DNA of 64,000 bases from Sipunculus nudus (Eukaryota; Annelida; Sipuncula; Golfingiida; Sipunculidae): the NCBI GenBank assembly GCA_026874595.1, contig CM049312.1:71518929-71582928 (forward strand), written 5' to 3'. Numbering within the stretch: position 1 is the stretch's first letter; the number at the start of each line of letters is the position of its first letter. This document shows, one piece after another, positions 53,451 to 64,000 of this stretch. The notes below the pieces were generated by a model that saw only the letters and a list, made by a program, of their open reading frames with translations, was not told the origin of the DNA and made no database searches. Position numbers and translations under genes: made by a program.

Positions 53451-54259
53451 ATAAATATTCTGATACAAACTATTTTATATATTATTTAATATACCATTTA
53501 TATATGGATAATCTCTATTCATAATCATGGACGTGTAACACCAGATCGCCACCACATTAGTCGTCAATCATCATCAACATTAAGCCGATGAGCATAATGA
53601 ACTATAAGCCTTTATTATGTCAGAGGACATGAACTCAGCATAACCCGGACACTCATAACCTAGCATCGGAGTAATTTCGAGTTGCATCCCTGAGGTCTTA
53701 GCGGATACTCTCAGGATCAGTTCTCCCAGTCTGTCGAAACCGCTCACAGAAGCTGCCATTTTGTGTACACATTAGAACCCAGATATCACAGGTCGCATGT
53801 CATAAACGGAAATATCCATTACCCCGAATGCAGGCCTCCATTGTGTTGGCGGTCCTTTATGTTGAAAGGTGCACAACCGTTTTTATCCACTGATTGGTCC
53901 ACATTCTCACGTTTATCGGTGCATATGTTCCCTAAACAGGTCTTTGAATTCACGTATCCGCCCAACTTTCAATCGGGCATATGTGGCTGCACATTTGTGA
54001 ATACTCCTGGCTAATCGATTCTCAATTGGCCTATTCCCGAGATGTCCTGAACCTTCCATTGTATTCCTTTCACAAACACACAGAAACACAATTTTGAACA
54101 AACATACAGACACAACGGACGGGAATGAACGCGTACCCACATGAAATACGAGTGTAACGCTAAAATGCAGAAAACTGGAGAGAATAAGAGGAAGTCATCG
54201 TCCTCATGGACAGAGTAGGGCCATGATGACTGGCTGAAGCGGACTAATGCTATATATAT
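53451..54259. other. Spacer, no recognised gene
   Basis: This is AT-rich to moderate-GC sequence. A somewhat GC-richer stretch at 53,520-54,010 could be an old repeat, but I found no partner in the window. Open frames at 53,763-54,014 and 53,913-54,283 have no recognisable features. Confidence 0.45.
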
Positions 54260-54500
54260 ATCGTTAAAAAAGAAATGTTCCAACCACCAACATTACTGTT
54301 CTAAGTTAAGGGACCATGGGAAGAAACAATAAAAAACACAGATTAACATGGAAAATCTAAACAATTTATTGTACCTAAACCTCTGGTTAAAAATACACAC
54401 AATCATAAAATAAACCAAATAATTTGATGAATAGAACATATGCGCCATTAATGAGCATGTTACACGTCCAAATACAAACACGTTTATATTTACCTTTTTT
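54260..54500. repeat. Dispersed repeat, copy 1
   Basis: This is similar over roughly 230 bp to 59,615-59,860. Both contain TTCCAACCAC near the left end, a TTTAT(T/C)(G/A)T core, CTGGTTAAAA in the middle, and TCCAAATACAAACACGTTT followed by TTTACC and a T-rich run at the right end. It is diverged, non-coding and of unknown identity. Confidence 0.65.
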
Positions 54501-54671
54501 TTAAATATACCTTTTATTTAATATGTTTGTCAACATATAGCTGTGAAGCTGTGCTTTGGTGTTAGTTACATTGGTTTAGATGTAATATGGTCCTCTAGCA
54601 AGCTAAATCATGGCCAAGATTTTCGAAGTGTTGAACAACATTGGAAATTGGGGGTATTTGCAAATACAGTC

Positions 54672-54678
<7 letters not shown>

Positions 54679-54724
<46 letters not shown>
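54679..54724. repeat. (TA)n microsatellite
   Basis: This is an uninterrupted TA run of about 23 units. The open frame through it encodes only alternating Tyr and Ile. Confidence 0.95.
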
Positions 54725-54727
<3 letters not shown>

Positions 54728-55980
54728 TTGATATATATTGTATAATGTTTTATCATAGCATGTAGTTGATAGCTTCTGTGTATTGAGAACAATACTGTGT
54801 ATTTTCTTTTTGTCACCAAAGCAGAGAGCTGAGACTTTTTTATTATTTATCGCCGTGTTGCTCTTTCAAGTAAGTATTGTGTAACCAGAAGATTGTTTCT
54901 CCTAATATATTTATTAACATATAGTAAAATGTGATGATGTTAGCGTGGGATCGTCGGCTAAGGGAACCCAGATGTTTTATTTGATGGCAGCTTTAGTTCA
55001 TTCGTGAACTGAGCAGTTTCTTTCTACAGGCTTAAGGCCCCTCTGGCTACATTTAATATGTAATAAAGCTTGTATTGTCTTGATGATTAATTAGTTGCAT
55101 TTTTCACAGCTGAGTCTCTCACTCAATCCCAGGCCTCGCTGAATCTCTAGTCCTATGTCTCCCTGACATAACGGGAAAAAGTTTTTATTATGCAACCGAT
55201 AACATTTACTGAAAAAGGTCTTAGTTGTTTGGGCATGGCTAATGCTATCAGAATACAAGTTGTTGTCATAAAGCTGCTGTCATTTATATTGTCATTTTCC
55301 AAGTCAGAGGCAGGTGCATGCAAAAGTGGTCGGAAAAAATAGCCACCCCCTTGCAGGTCTCATTATCTGGCCCATTTGGGACTCTGTCCATACTGCTCAC
55401 TTGATCGTAAATCAGTTGCGAATGCCGAAATATTTGATACTTTTTATGAGAATAAAATAATGAAGGGCAGCAAAAAATATTAGGCATTAAATGTAAGAGG
55501 AATATTTTATTGGTTTTAGATGGTTTGAGTCAGAAACACTTAATAATATTTTCACAATGGGAGCCATAATATATAGTGCCGTTATAGTGTCATTGCTGAA
55601 GGTGTGTGCACTAGTCTCTATAGGATATACGAGAATCTGAACCCGCTGTTCTTTTAAAATAAAATTAAATTTCAATTGTTGATCTGTAATTGATGTATTA
55701 CATATTACCGAACACTCGATGGTAATAAGTTCTTGGAGCTGTCAATCTTTGCATCTATAAAATTGATACGGAGTTAGGTTTTTTCTAGACCACGGTTTAC
55801 CTGCTTCCGTTTTGATTTGACCACTCTCCAAACTCGGCAGACGTATCGGTGGTGCGGTCTTCTAGGACAAGTTTTTTTTTTTTTTTTGCGGGATAATTCT
55901 TAATTCAGATGAATAATTTATAATTTTAATATTTCCCCATTAGGAGCTCCTATTTATTTTGTGCAGCAAGGTCCTCCACA
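54725..55980. other. Spacer, no recognised gene
   Basis: AT-rich DNA with a T-homopolymer at about 55,870-55,886. No motif, domain or repeat was recognised, and the short open frames here carry no signal. Confidence 0.5.
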
Positions 55981-55989
55981 CCTGTAACG

Positions 55990-57470
55990 CTTATTCAGGA
56001 GGTGCCTCGGGGAATTTCCCTGGCCTGTTAAGACCTTGGCCAGAGCGCATGTCCTGCCCAAAAGGCATTTCCGTGCAATACGCGGTCAGGCAGGTCTACT
56101 ATTATCCCCATTGATCCCCCATATCTATATAACACCTCTAAAGGAATTTTCTCTCTCAAACGGAAGTAAAGGTTTTAATCCAAAGACCACACGACTCCAC
56201 TTTTAATGCGAGGGCTTTTCAGTTTGGTCAACACTGGGCACTGATTCCAGTGATGTGACCATCGTTTGACAATTTTTATGGGTTACTGGTATGTTGATTT
56301 TTATACATTCATTCCATGATAACCATGGTTTCATTGGTTCGTCCAAGTCATCAGTTTATTAGGTTTTTTCTCAAAAAGAAGTCCCATAATTTAATTATTA
56401 TTCGGGGTGATGGGGGGTCACATATATTTGTTAATATCCGTTGTCTTTAGTAAAGATGAAACATGAAAAAATATCACCAGTATATCTTTAAATTGATAGC
56501 AAACTAGAATCTGTAGTCAGGACGTAAAGACCCCCACCAGAATCTCCTTTAATATCAGTCATGTGTTCACCTGTATGCGTTTCATGTGTGAAACCATGCC
56601 ATGATTCAGTAACACGAGTTCACCTTGCGAGTGGTAGAACAAATAAATACGAATGGGTGGCTTCCATACGGGGACAAAGGAAATATCCTTTGTCATAATT
56701 GTTTTTAAGAAATAATATATTGTGGTCATTTTAATTATCTCCAAAATGAAATGGACTATTGATATGTCTTTACCCTAACCCCCTATAAATGTTCAGCAAA
56801 ACATTTTTCGCCTGTCACTTTTTTTCAGGAGGCGACCTGTAATCCCACTGACCCCCATTTCCATTATATCGCCTGTTAGGAATTTTACCCTGTCAAAAGG
56901 AAGTAAATATTTTAAATTCAAGCGCGGAACACATGTCCACATGAATTTTTTAATAGGGAGCACTTTTCCGTTAAGTGGACATAAAAAAGCTGAGACTCTT
57001 AACACGATCACCGTTTAATAGGTTTACAGGTATGTTGATTTTTATACATTCAGAAGTATATTTTTATAATAACCATGGTTTTAATAGTTCGGCTGATTTA
57101 TGGGTTATTTGAAAAAAGTCTTTGGGAAGGGGAGGATTGTTCACACTTCTAAGGGTCCTCAATCTCTTCGGGACTTTGAAATCCCTGTCAGAATCTACTA
57201 AACAGTCGTTGATTCACACGTGCACGTTTCATGTAAAACATTGTCATGATATAGAAACACAGGTTCACCAGGCGAATAGCAGAACAACTGCATACGAATG
57301 GGCAGCTTCTACTCGGGGACAAAGGAATAGCCCCTTATAATTATTTCTTTGTGGAATTGGGATTATGGCACTTAAGAAAGAAATATATTATGGTGATTCC
57401 GATAACCTCCAGAAATGTAATCGATTCTAGAATCAGTTTTACTCTAACCCTCTACAAGTTTTCAGCTAAA
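55990..57470. repeat. Tandem duplication, two diverged units of roughly 0.65-0.8 kb
   Basis: Unit 1 (about 55,995-56,805) and unit 2 (about 56,825-57,470) share, in order, TCAGGAGG, GGAATTTT(C/A)(T/C)C(C/T)TGTCAAA-like and GGAAGTAAA motifs, GGTATGTTGATTTTTATACA, ATAACCATGGTTT, CGTTTCATGT, TACGAATGGG, GGGGACAAAGGAA, AATATATT(G/A)TGG and a TAACCC(C)CTA end. No conserved reading frame is evident, so it is treated as non-coding. Confidence 0.8.
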
Positions 57471-59614
57471 TCTATATATTTCGTTTTGCATAAAGACAAT
57501 ACAACGAGCCAAGCCTTAAGTGGTTTGTTTGCTTAATGCTTTCATCGAAATATATCAACCTGCTTTCTTTTTATCTGGGAGAGGTTTGCATCAGACCTGC
57601 TAATTCCATGAAAATTTACAGTACTTAAACCAATAATTTAATACTGTTGGAATATATTTTTCTAGGCCTATCTTTTTCACATTGTCAGCTATACGTGTGG
57701 CGTACAAGAGACTTCAACAACATATGCGTGTGTATACAAATAACGCATGTGTCTGTTAACATGCCTTAGGCTAAACCCTCAGCTGACTACACTGAATAAA
57801 CATTGGGTCACGATGTTGCCTGAGCTTTTAACTTACACAATGCATCTTTCATATAACTTCACGGTAGAATGCTTCTTTTTACAATCGTTATATCTATGAC
57901 AATTCCCAAGCAATGAAGCTGACGAGCCTATGTTGTTTATCAGAAAAATATATATCCCCACTTAAAATTCGTACACCCTGAATATGCCTCAAGTCTCTTT
58001 CCAAAATTTATTTTTTGTGTGATTTCTGGAATGGAATAATTGTTCTTTCTATGTTGAAATTTTGGGGGAGGTGTTCCTGGAGAATTCTAGCAGAACTAAT
58101 CTTTATATCATATAAGTAAAACGCATGACAAAAAACCTTAGGATTAAAATATGCGTTGTTTAGTCCCTATCAGCTCATTACAAAAATATGCATCAGTTAG
58201 AGCCGTGGATTTTCGACGGGGGCAGCTAGTCTTATATGATAATATAAAGAGCTTGGAAGTACTTCCCTCTGACCTGTAATAACAGCACACGCGCGATGAT
58301 GGAACAATGGACATGGCCGAAGACACTGAGGAAATGGACATAGCCGGCGGCAGCATCGATCCACTTCCTCAATGATTACCGTTTTGAAGAATTTTAAAGA
58401 CGAATTTAAAAGAATATTATTGGAACAATAATCTTATTGCACCAATAAGGTATACGTTATGTCTCAGAGAAACTCATTCGATTAATCTTAAATTATCGAA
58501 TCTTTCCCGCCTCAGCGGAAGGCACTGACAGCTGACCGGCTCGTGAGCAACATCGTCAGATTTTGGAAAATGTATATCGTATAATAATTTTAATGGTTAA
58601 GAAGCGTATATCCAACAAAATATTAAAGAAATAATGGTCTAGATTTTAAGTATTTTTTATAATTTCGGGGGGAGCTGCGTTTTGACAGGTATTTTAATTT
58701 CAATGACTGGATCTCGCAGATCCTTTTTTTTATACTCGGAGTGGGACTTTAAACCCATTTATTTGTGTTCGCCCGTCTTTTGTTACTTGTGTGTTTCGTC
58801 AGGAACACTGAGTGGACCAATCGGGACTCCTGAAGTTGAACCGGGAGATTTTTTAAATTGCAAACGTTGGTTTGGTTCTTGCTTGCATCTCTTGTGTAGT
58901 GCATTCTGTTAGAAAGGCGCTCCCACAAAATTATCTCGTTAGATGAAATGGCGGTGAGCCTTTTATTTGTACTTCCCATTATTTTTTTTATGATTGGTGG
59001 CTGGTGATTCACTTACAGTGGGGCCCCTGTGAGGCTTTTAGAATGGCTTTAATATCAAGGAAATGAATACTTTTGTTTGGCTTCAATTGTAATACTTGGA
59101 TTATTCTTTGGTCCAATTTTGTGATGGTCAACGAAGCTTAACCATGTCTTATGAATAAACCGCATATATAACATCAAGTGAATTTACGGGTTTAACGTTC
59201 CTGATAGCAGTCAGGAAAGTCTCTACATATAGCCACACAAACCCGTTTAAGCATAAAGTATAAGTCATAGTGACGGAATTAGTTATGTTTATGGAGTTGC
59301 ATTTGTTGTTGTCATTTGGATTGTTAACATCAGTGGGTCCAGTGGGCCGGCTAGTTCTTCAACCAGTTTTATTGTCTAAGTATCTGAATTCACTGTATTT
59401 AGGTTTGTGGTCAGTCAATGAGTTTAGAGGTCAGTGTCAACTGGCGACGGGACGTGTTGTGTTAAAGACAGGTTAGGTGTACACCGAGCGGGGTGTAATT
59501 GAAATACCACGATGTTGAAATACCATTATTAGTGCAGGAGATCATGATAATTGGTCAAAGCGAAATAGAACCTGAATCTGGAGATGTCAAGAATAATGAA
59601 AACACACACATATT
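57471..59614. other. AT-rich intergenic DNA without supported genes
   Basis: No recognised coding potential. A short acidic frame at 58,286-58,375 was considered and not accepted. The rest contains only short random open frames. Confidence 0.5.
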
Positions 59615-59860
59615 ATTTCTAAAAAAAAGATACATTCTTCCAACCACAGACAGAACTTTTTTTAATACACCATAGTGAGAAATCTTTGATATACTTAGAT
59701 TAGGAAAAAATCCTTATAATTTATCATGCCAACACTGGTTAAAACGTGCATATTTTCAAAAGAAATCAAAATTATATAATGAATAATACAAAACCGCAAT
59801 CATTAAGCTTATAACACTTCCAAATACAAACACGTTTGTGTTTACCCTTTTTCTCAAAAT
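59615..59860. repeat. Dispersed repeat, copy 2
   Basis: This is the same orientation and the same order of shared blocks as 54,260-54,500 (TTCCAACCAC, CTGGTTAAAA, TCCAAATACAAACACGTTT, TTTACC), with many substitutions and small indels. Confidence 0.65.
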
Positions 59861-59925
59861 AAAAGGTGTTAATGGGGTTCAGGTGATGGCAATAGGAATT
59901 TTATGGTTTTTGTCAGAATTCCCCT

Positions 59926-60222
59926 TTGTCCAATTTCCCTCAGCCGCTAACATGGTCTTTTGTCGCTGTTATCAAAAAAGGCCCTTTCTCGAAAAATGAT
60001 CCAAGGTATAAAAAGGGTCTAGAAATTTTCCGTCGCAGTTGGGGAGGGGGAGTGGTCGGGTTTACCCCTACTAGACCATGGCGAGATTTACCTTCAAGGG
60101 AAACAATTGCTAGGAAAATAGCAAATCATTTCAAACTAATGAGTAACAGCTCCACATATATTCAACGAAGACGAACACTCTTTCAGGTTTATCAGCCCAG
60201 AATGAAAATAATTCGGCCATGA
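59926..60222 (+). other. Open frame of 98 codons, unassigned
   Basis: This is an open stretch without an ATG start that includes KKGPFSKNDPRYKKGLEIF and, farther on, RETIARKIANHFKLMSN. The basic, non-repetitive composition is more protein-like than its surroundings, and GC is locally raised. No splice-site pair or domain was recognised. It might be an exon or a transposon fragment. Confidence 0.2.
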
Positions 60223-62559
60223 CTGACATAACCTTAGTTTCTATATCCTGCCGCATTGACAAGAATGTGAACGCACACAAGATAAGAATAAAAACGCAAC
60301 TTGAACCTGTTATCGAACATCATTTGATAACCTCCGCCAACGAAGGTTGCGAGATTCGTGTGATTGGCAGTGTGTGTATGTGAGTGTCCGAGCCATATCT
60401 TTTTTAAATTCTTCTTAAGAAATGTTGTGATTGGCCATGAGTGACAGAAAAAAAAATGTCATACTTAGTTCCTCCGTCTGTCTTCTCTAAGCATACGCTA
60501 ATGCACCTTTACACCCGTTCTTCTTTAATCTCTCAGACAATTTCATTTTAATCAATTCATATTTTTTTAAAGAAATTTTTGCTGTTAGCGCTCATGAGCA
60601 ATTAGAGGTAATTGACGTCTCGGTAACATCGACATTATAATAGTTACGTGTGGTAAAATGACATTATACTGACGTCTCGCAAAAAGAATTAGGAAAAACC
60701 TTGATGATGTGGTCTACTGCAACCCGTCCCCCGATCGCTTCTCTAGATATAGCAACCATAGGCAACCCGACCATAATAGTTATAAGTCTGTAACAACACG
60801 AAACCTCATGTTCTTATGATTTTTATTTTATTATTTCTGAAAGGGCGGGCAATAGAAATTAGATCAAAATCATGTTAATGAGTACAAATCAACCTATATG
60901 GTGATTTAATAATGAATGCCTGGATTTCGATTTATTAAATTTTGGAACAAGCTTGGAAACTGATACAGATTCTGTTTTGGATATGCACCATGTGAGTGTC
61001 GTCCAGTGTTCATGACATACAGTATGATGTTATTTTAATAAAAAAAAACAACATTGATATAGGAAATAAATAAATATACTAATAACTAAACATTTATAGT
61101 ACGTCACTGGATAACCCCGCTACAAAGTCTAAATATGGCAATATTGATTTGGTTCGCTTATTGGAAAATTTGTCCATCTTGAGTTTTCCTCATTGACTAA
61201 TAATTCAATTCCTTTGATCCTCCCATAAGTCAATGTATAAACATTAGCTTTTTTGCTTTCTGTGTGCCAGGTCTGTTGCGTAGCTTAGTCGGCCCTTAAC
61301 TATTCATCTATTGTGCTTATAGCCTTATTTCCCAAAATAACAGAAACAAATCATCAGACATCCATGAAATCACTCACATTAAAGGTATGGTTTCATACTA
61401 GTTCTGAGGAGTCTCAACTAATATGTTACCAAGTACTGGATAGGAGCTTTCCATATAATTAGACTACAATGGAGTATGACTTCTAAATGGATTACAGATT
61501 TTCAACCTGTTTTGGCTTCATTTTTGGCCAAAGCTGGCTAAAACCTGTTTCAGCTGGGTTTTGTTTTATCGAGTTTGAACGGTTGGGTGGCTAAAACCAC
61601 GTAACCTTGCCTTGAGCTGTATTATGCAACCTATAGCAAAAAGAATATCATGAGAACAAAATAAATTGTATCTTTGGTCTAAAATCTTCTGACGCAAAAT
61701 CCGGAGAAATTCAGTGCAAACCATCTTGGAAACCTGAAACTAGGTTATGGCGACCTTTGGCCCGAGAACATGATTTTGACAGTGACATTAATTGTATCCT
61801 TTAGGTCTTTAATATTTTAATTTAACCGTTATTGAGGGCCGGGTCGAATGTTCATGGTAACATGCAATTAAATCACTGTGACTTGATTCTTCGAGCTATA
61901 GAAAAAGACACTCTTAATTTCAAATGCATGGGCACAAAACTGTTGTCCCTAGAAAATTATTCTGTTAAATCCTGGGAGGCCCATGGCAAGTCTCCTTTGT
62001 ATTTTGAAATAAGGTTACTTTGACATATATTCTGTGAGATAAAGGAAAATAGATTTAACTCCTGTGAAAGTCAGATGGGCACAATTCATAATGATTTGAC
62101 CTAACCCTTAGAATTAAAAATCATTGAGGTCTCGCGCAAATCTCCTTCAAAACTTAAGATTAGTCCATAATAAGCTTAATTATATGAGGTATGGGCAGAA
62201 ACCCTAATTTTTTAGCAATAGGGACTCAGACATGGCCATAATATTAAATGTTAGATCCAGAATTGTGATTGTAATGTCTCCTTAGTGAATCGAAAAAGGT
62301 CGGTGTTAGAAAATTCTGTGAGCTATGTGACAGAACATGATTTTAACCCCCACCCCCCATTTAGTCTAAAGGGCACAAATGGTAGCTTTCGGGACTAGAA
62401 ACTTCTAATTTAATGCGAAGGAGGACCCTGTAAAATCTTCAATAAGGTGACTGTGACCCAATCTCTGTGAGCATTCAGCACCAGATAAGTCTGATGGACA
62501 TGTTTTATAGAAGATGCGATTATAAACATTATAATGTACCTAGCTTTTGTGTGGATTAT
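60223..62559. other. AT-rich DNA with probable decayed repeats
   Basis: At about 60,329-60,410, ACCTCCGCC and GAAGGTTGCGAG followed by GT-rich text resemble decayed short interspersed sequences. At about 61,680-62,460 similar phrases recur (AACATGATTTT, AAGGTTACTTTGAC and AAGGTGACTGTGACC, CAAGTCTCCTT and CAAATCTCCTT), suggesting degenerate tandem units. No gene was recognised. Confidence 0.45.
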
Positions 62560-63121
62560 GTAAAAAATAATTTTCCTAATCCTTACTGCATTAAATCTTA
62601 TATAGTGTATCAGGTAATTTTCTTCTTACACGGCATCTCAAGTCAGAAATGAGCTAGTGATAACAAAAGTATAAAGATAACTGTAAATGCAAAACGTGTT
62701 ATTCATCGGTTATCTGATGGAATGCGTTTATTGTGGAGTGCAATGTTTCAGCACTGTTTTACAGGAAGTAATGCATGAAAGGCTTTTAAATTTATTAAGA
62801 AACTAAAAGCTAAAACCGGAGATCTTCTGGACATATCTATCGGGAAGACATAACATGACCTCAACTCTTTTCATGCACGGACTTGACCAAAAGCATCCAC
62901 TCCTTGCAAAAATAAAATAAACAAAACCAAATTTTTTCTTTCAGTGCGGTGTTTTTATTCAGACTGACTCGGTGTTATTTGCAAATGAGAAAAAGTTTCA
63001 TACATAATTTAATATGATATTAACTTCATGCGGAGGGGGATTGAAAAGTCCAGACAGAATTTATTTCCCGGAAATTACTGACTACCACCGTGAAATTCAC
63101 ACAGAGAAATTCCATTGTGCC

Positions 63122-63127
63122 TTTATT
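63122..63127 (-). terminator. Candidate polyadenylation signal of the paralogue
   Basis: AATAAA on the minus strand, at the position equivalent to 41,025-41,030 and about 800 bp after the stop codon. Confidence 0.25.
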
Positions 63128-63927
63128 ATTCCATAATGCAGCCCAATACAGTCCGATCCAAGAGTGCTGATCGGATCCTGGAGTGAAAGACAAGATACCA
63201 TCCCTGTTGATAAGTCAGATCTCTATTTGAAACCTTCTATTGGATATGCGATGGGTCAGTATTGGTCCTCAATATTATTTTCTTCCATACAATACATATC
63301 CACCATTTGGAGGACAGCTAAAATCACATGAATAATAGTTCATGAATCCTTGTCCGATATCTCATATCTGATATTAATATCCCGTTAACTTTTACTGCTA
63401 TATTCTATAATATTTAGTCGAGCAATAATGTAACCGCAGATATATATTGCAGTTCTTGCATGATTCTTTAAAGTCCTAGGTAAAACAGTTATGTGAAATA
63501 ACGATAAACGTGATTAACGGAAAGGACAAGGCAAGAGCAAAAGCCAACAGTGGTAGGAATTTTACATTTTCTTATATAACGGCAGATGTTCACTAAGGCA
63601 TATATAATTCACTCAAACCACTGCGTTAAAGCTATAACTGGTCAACTAGGAACTTGACAAATACATTTGGATCGATCCGAGCCTTACAGCGGTACATATT
63701 TTTTGAAAGTTTAATGTTCTAACGGGAGACACATAAGCTTTCTGGATTTCTGGAATTTTTTGGGGGAATAACCAATGGTTACATTTCAGCGATTGCAGCA
63801 ATAAAGTCTATGACTATGTAAAATACTTAATATAATTTTAAAAAATTAATGAAAATTAAAAAATCGACATATTTTAAAGAAATTTAGCAAGGCAGATGGC
63901 TATGATTACAAAAAAATATATATATTA

Positions 63928-63997
63928 TTACGGGTAGTATTGCCAATATTTTGCAATCAGGTAATCAGGTCCTTGACCCCAATCGTCGTCGGCGGGG
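63928..63997 (-). CDS. Terminal exon of a paralogous VWD-like gene (partial, 5' part outside the window)
   Basis: A CAG acceptor sits at the very edge (64,000-63,998). The 70-bp exon begins with one base completing a codon, encodes 22 residues starting PADDDWGQGPDYLIAKYW and ending QYYP, and stops with TAA. Length, phase, acidic start and aromatic end match the exon at 41,894-41,963, with about half of the residues identical and no frameshift. A gene in the same orientation must continue to the right. Confidence 0.82.
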
Positions 63998-64000
63998 CTG

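Larger units (their letters stand above)
62560..64000. repeat. Segmental duplication, right copy, running off the window
   Basis: This is the counterpart of 40,330-41,963, in the same orientation. Similarity begins near TGCATTAAATCTTATATAG and continues through the terminal exon to the window end. The copy most likely continues with the rest of a paralogous gene. Confidence 0.9.

Noticed and set aside
58286-58375. Short acidic plus-strand terminal exon (RDDGTMDMAEDTEEMDI and a stop)
   Set aside because: The acceptor before it has no pyrimidine tract, no upstream exon was found, and 29 codons are too few to rely on.

Overview
The window looks like nuclear DNA of an invertebrate animal. It holds a huge tandem satellite array, a small split gene with GT-AG introns, a tRNA-derived SINE family, a decayed non-LTR retrotransposon and many (TA)n microsatellites in AT-rich DNA. 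A lophotrochozoan, perhaps a mollusc, is my best guess from the transposon style and the secreted VWD-type gene, but nothing here fixes the species.

Bases 1 to about 40,190 are one satellite array, still running at the left edge, built from variants of a 34-bp monomer. It is organised hierarchically. Block A (1-5,110) has units of 1,143 bp and shortened units of 606 bp. An irregular block follows (5,111-9,230). Block B (about 9,230-25,560) has seven landmarks spaced about 2,486 bp apart, and part of it was re-amplified as a 4,972-bp dimer. Block C (26,731-38,390) contains two partial copies of a roughly 4.05-kb unit, and a heterogeneous end block closes the array. A full-length tRNA-headed SINE (about 26,321-26,726) interrupts the array, and one 46-bp piece at 10,044-10,089 lies inverted. 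The many short open frames in the array are by-products of the repeat and not genes.

From 40,190 onward the DNA is AT-rich and mostly unique. A minus-strand gene at 44,994-41,894 can be assembled from its splice sites. It encodes a signal peptide, a short segment with a Lys-Arg pair, a single VWD-like domain and a short acidic tail. Its last exon and 3' flank recur at the right edge (about 62,560-64,000), where a paralogue in the same orientation enters the window, so this is the start or middle of a tandem gene family with about 22 kb between members.

The spacer between the two paralogues holds a second SINE copy that lacks its tRNA head (46,334-46,633, minus strand), a 5'-truncated and broken RTE-like LINE (51,061-53,384), a tandem duplication of about 0.75 kb (55,990-57,470), a diverged dispersed repeat pair (54,260 and 59,630) and several microsatellites. 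No rRNA, functional tRNA, CRISPR or operon-like organisation was seen.
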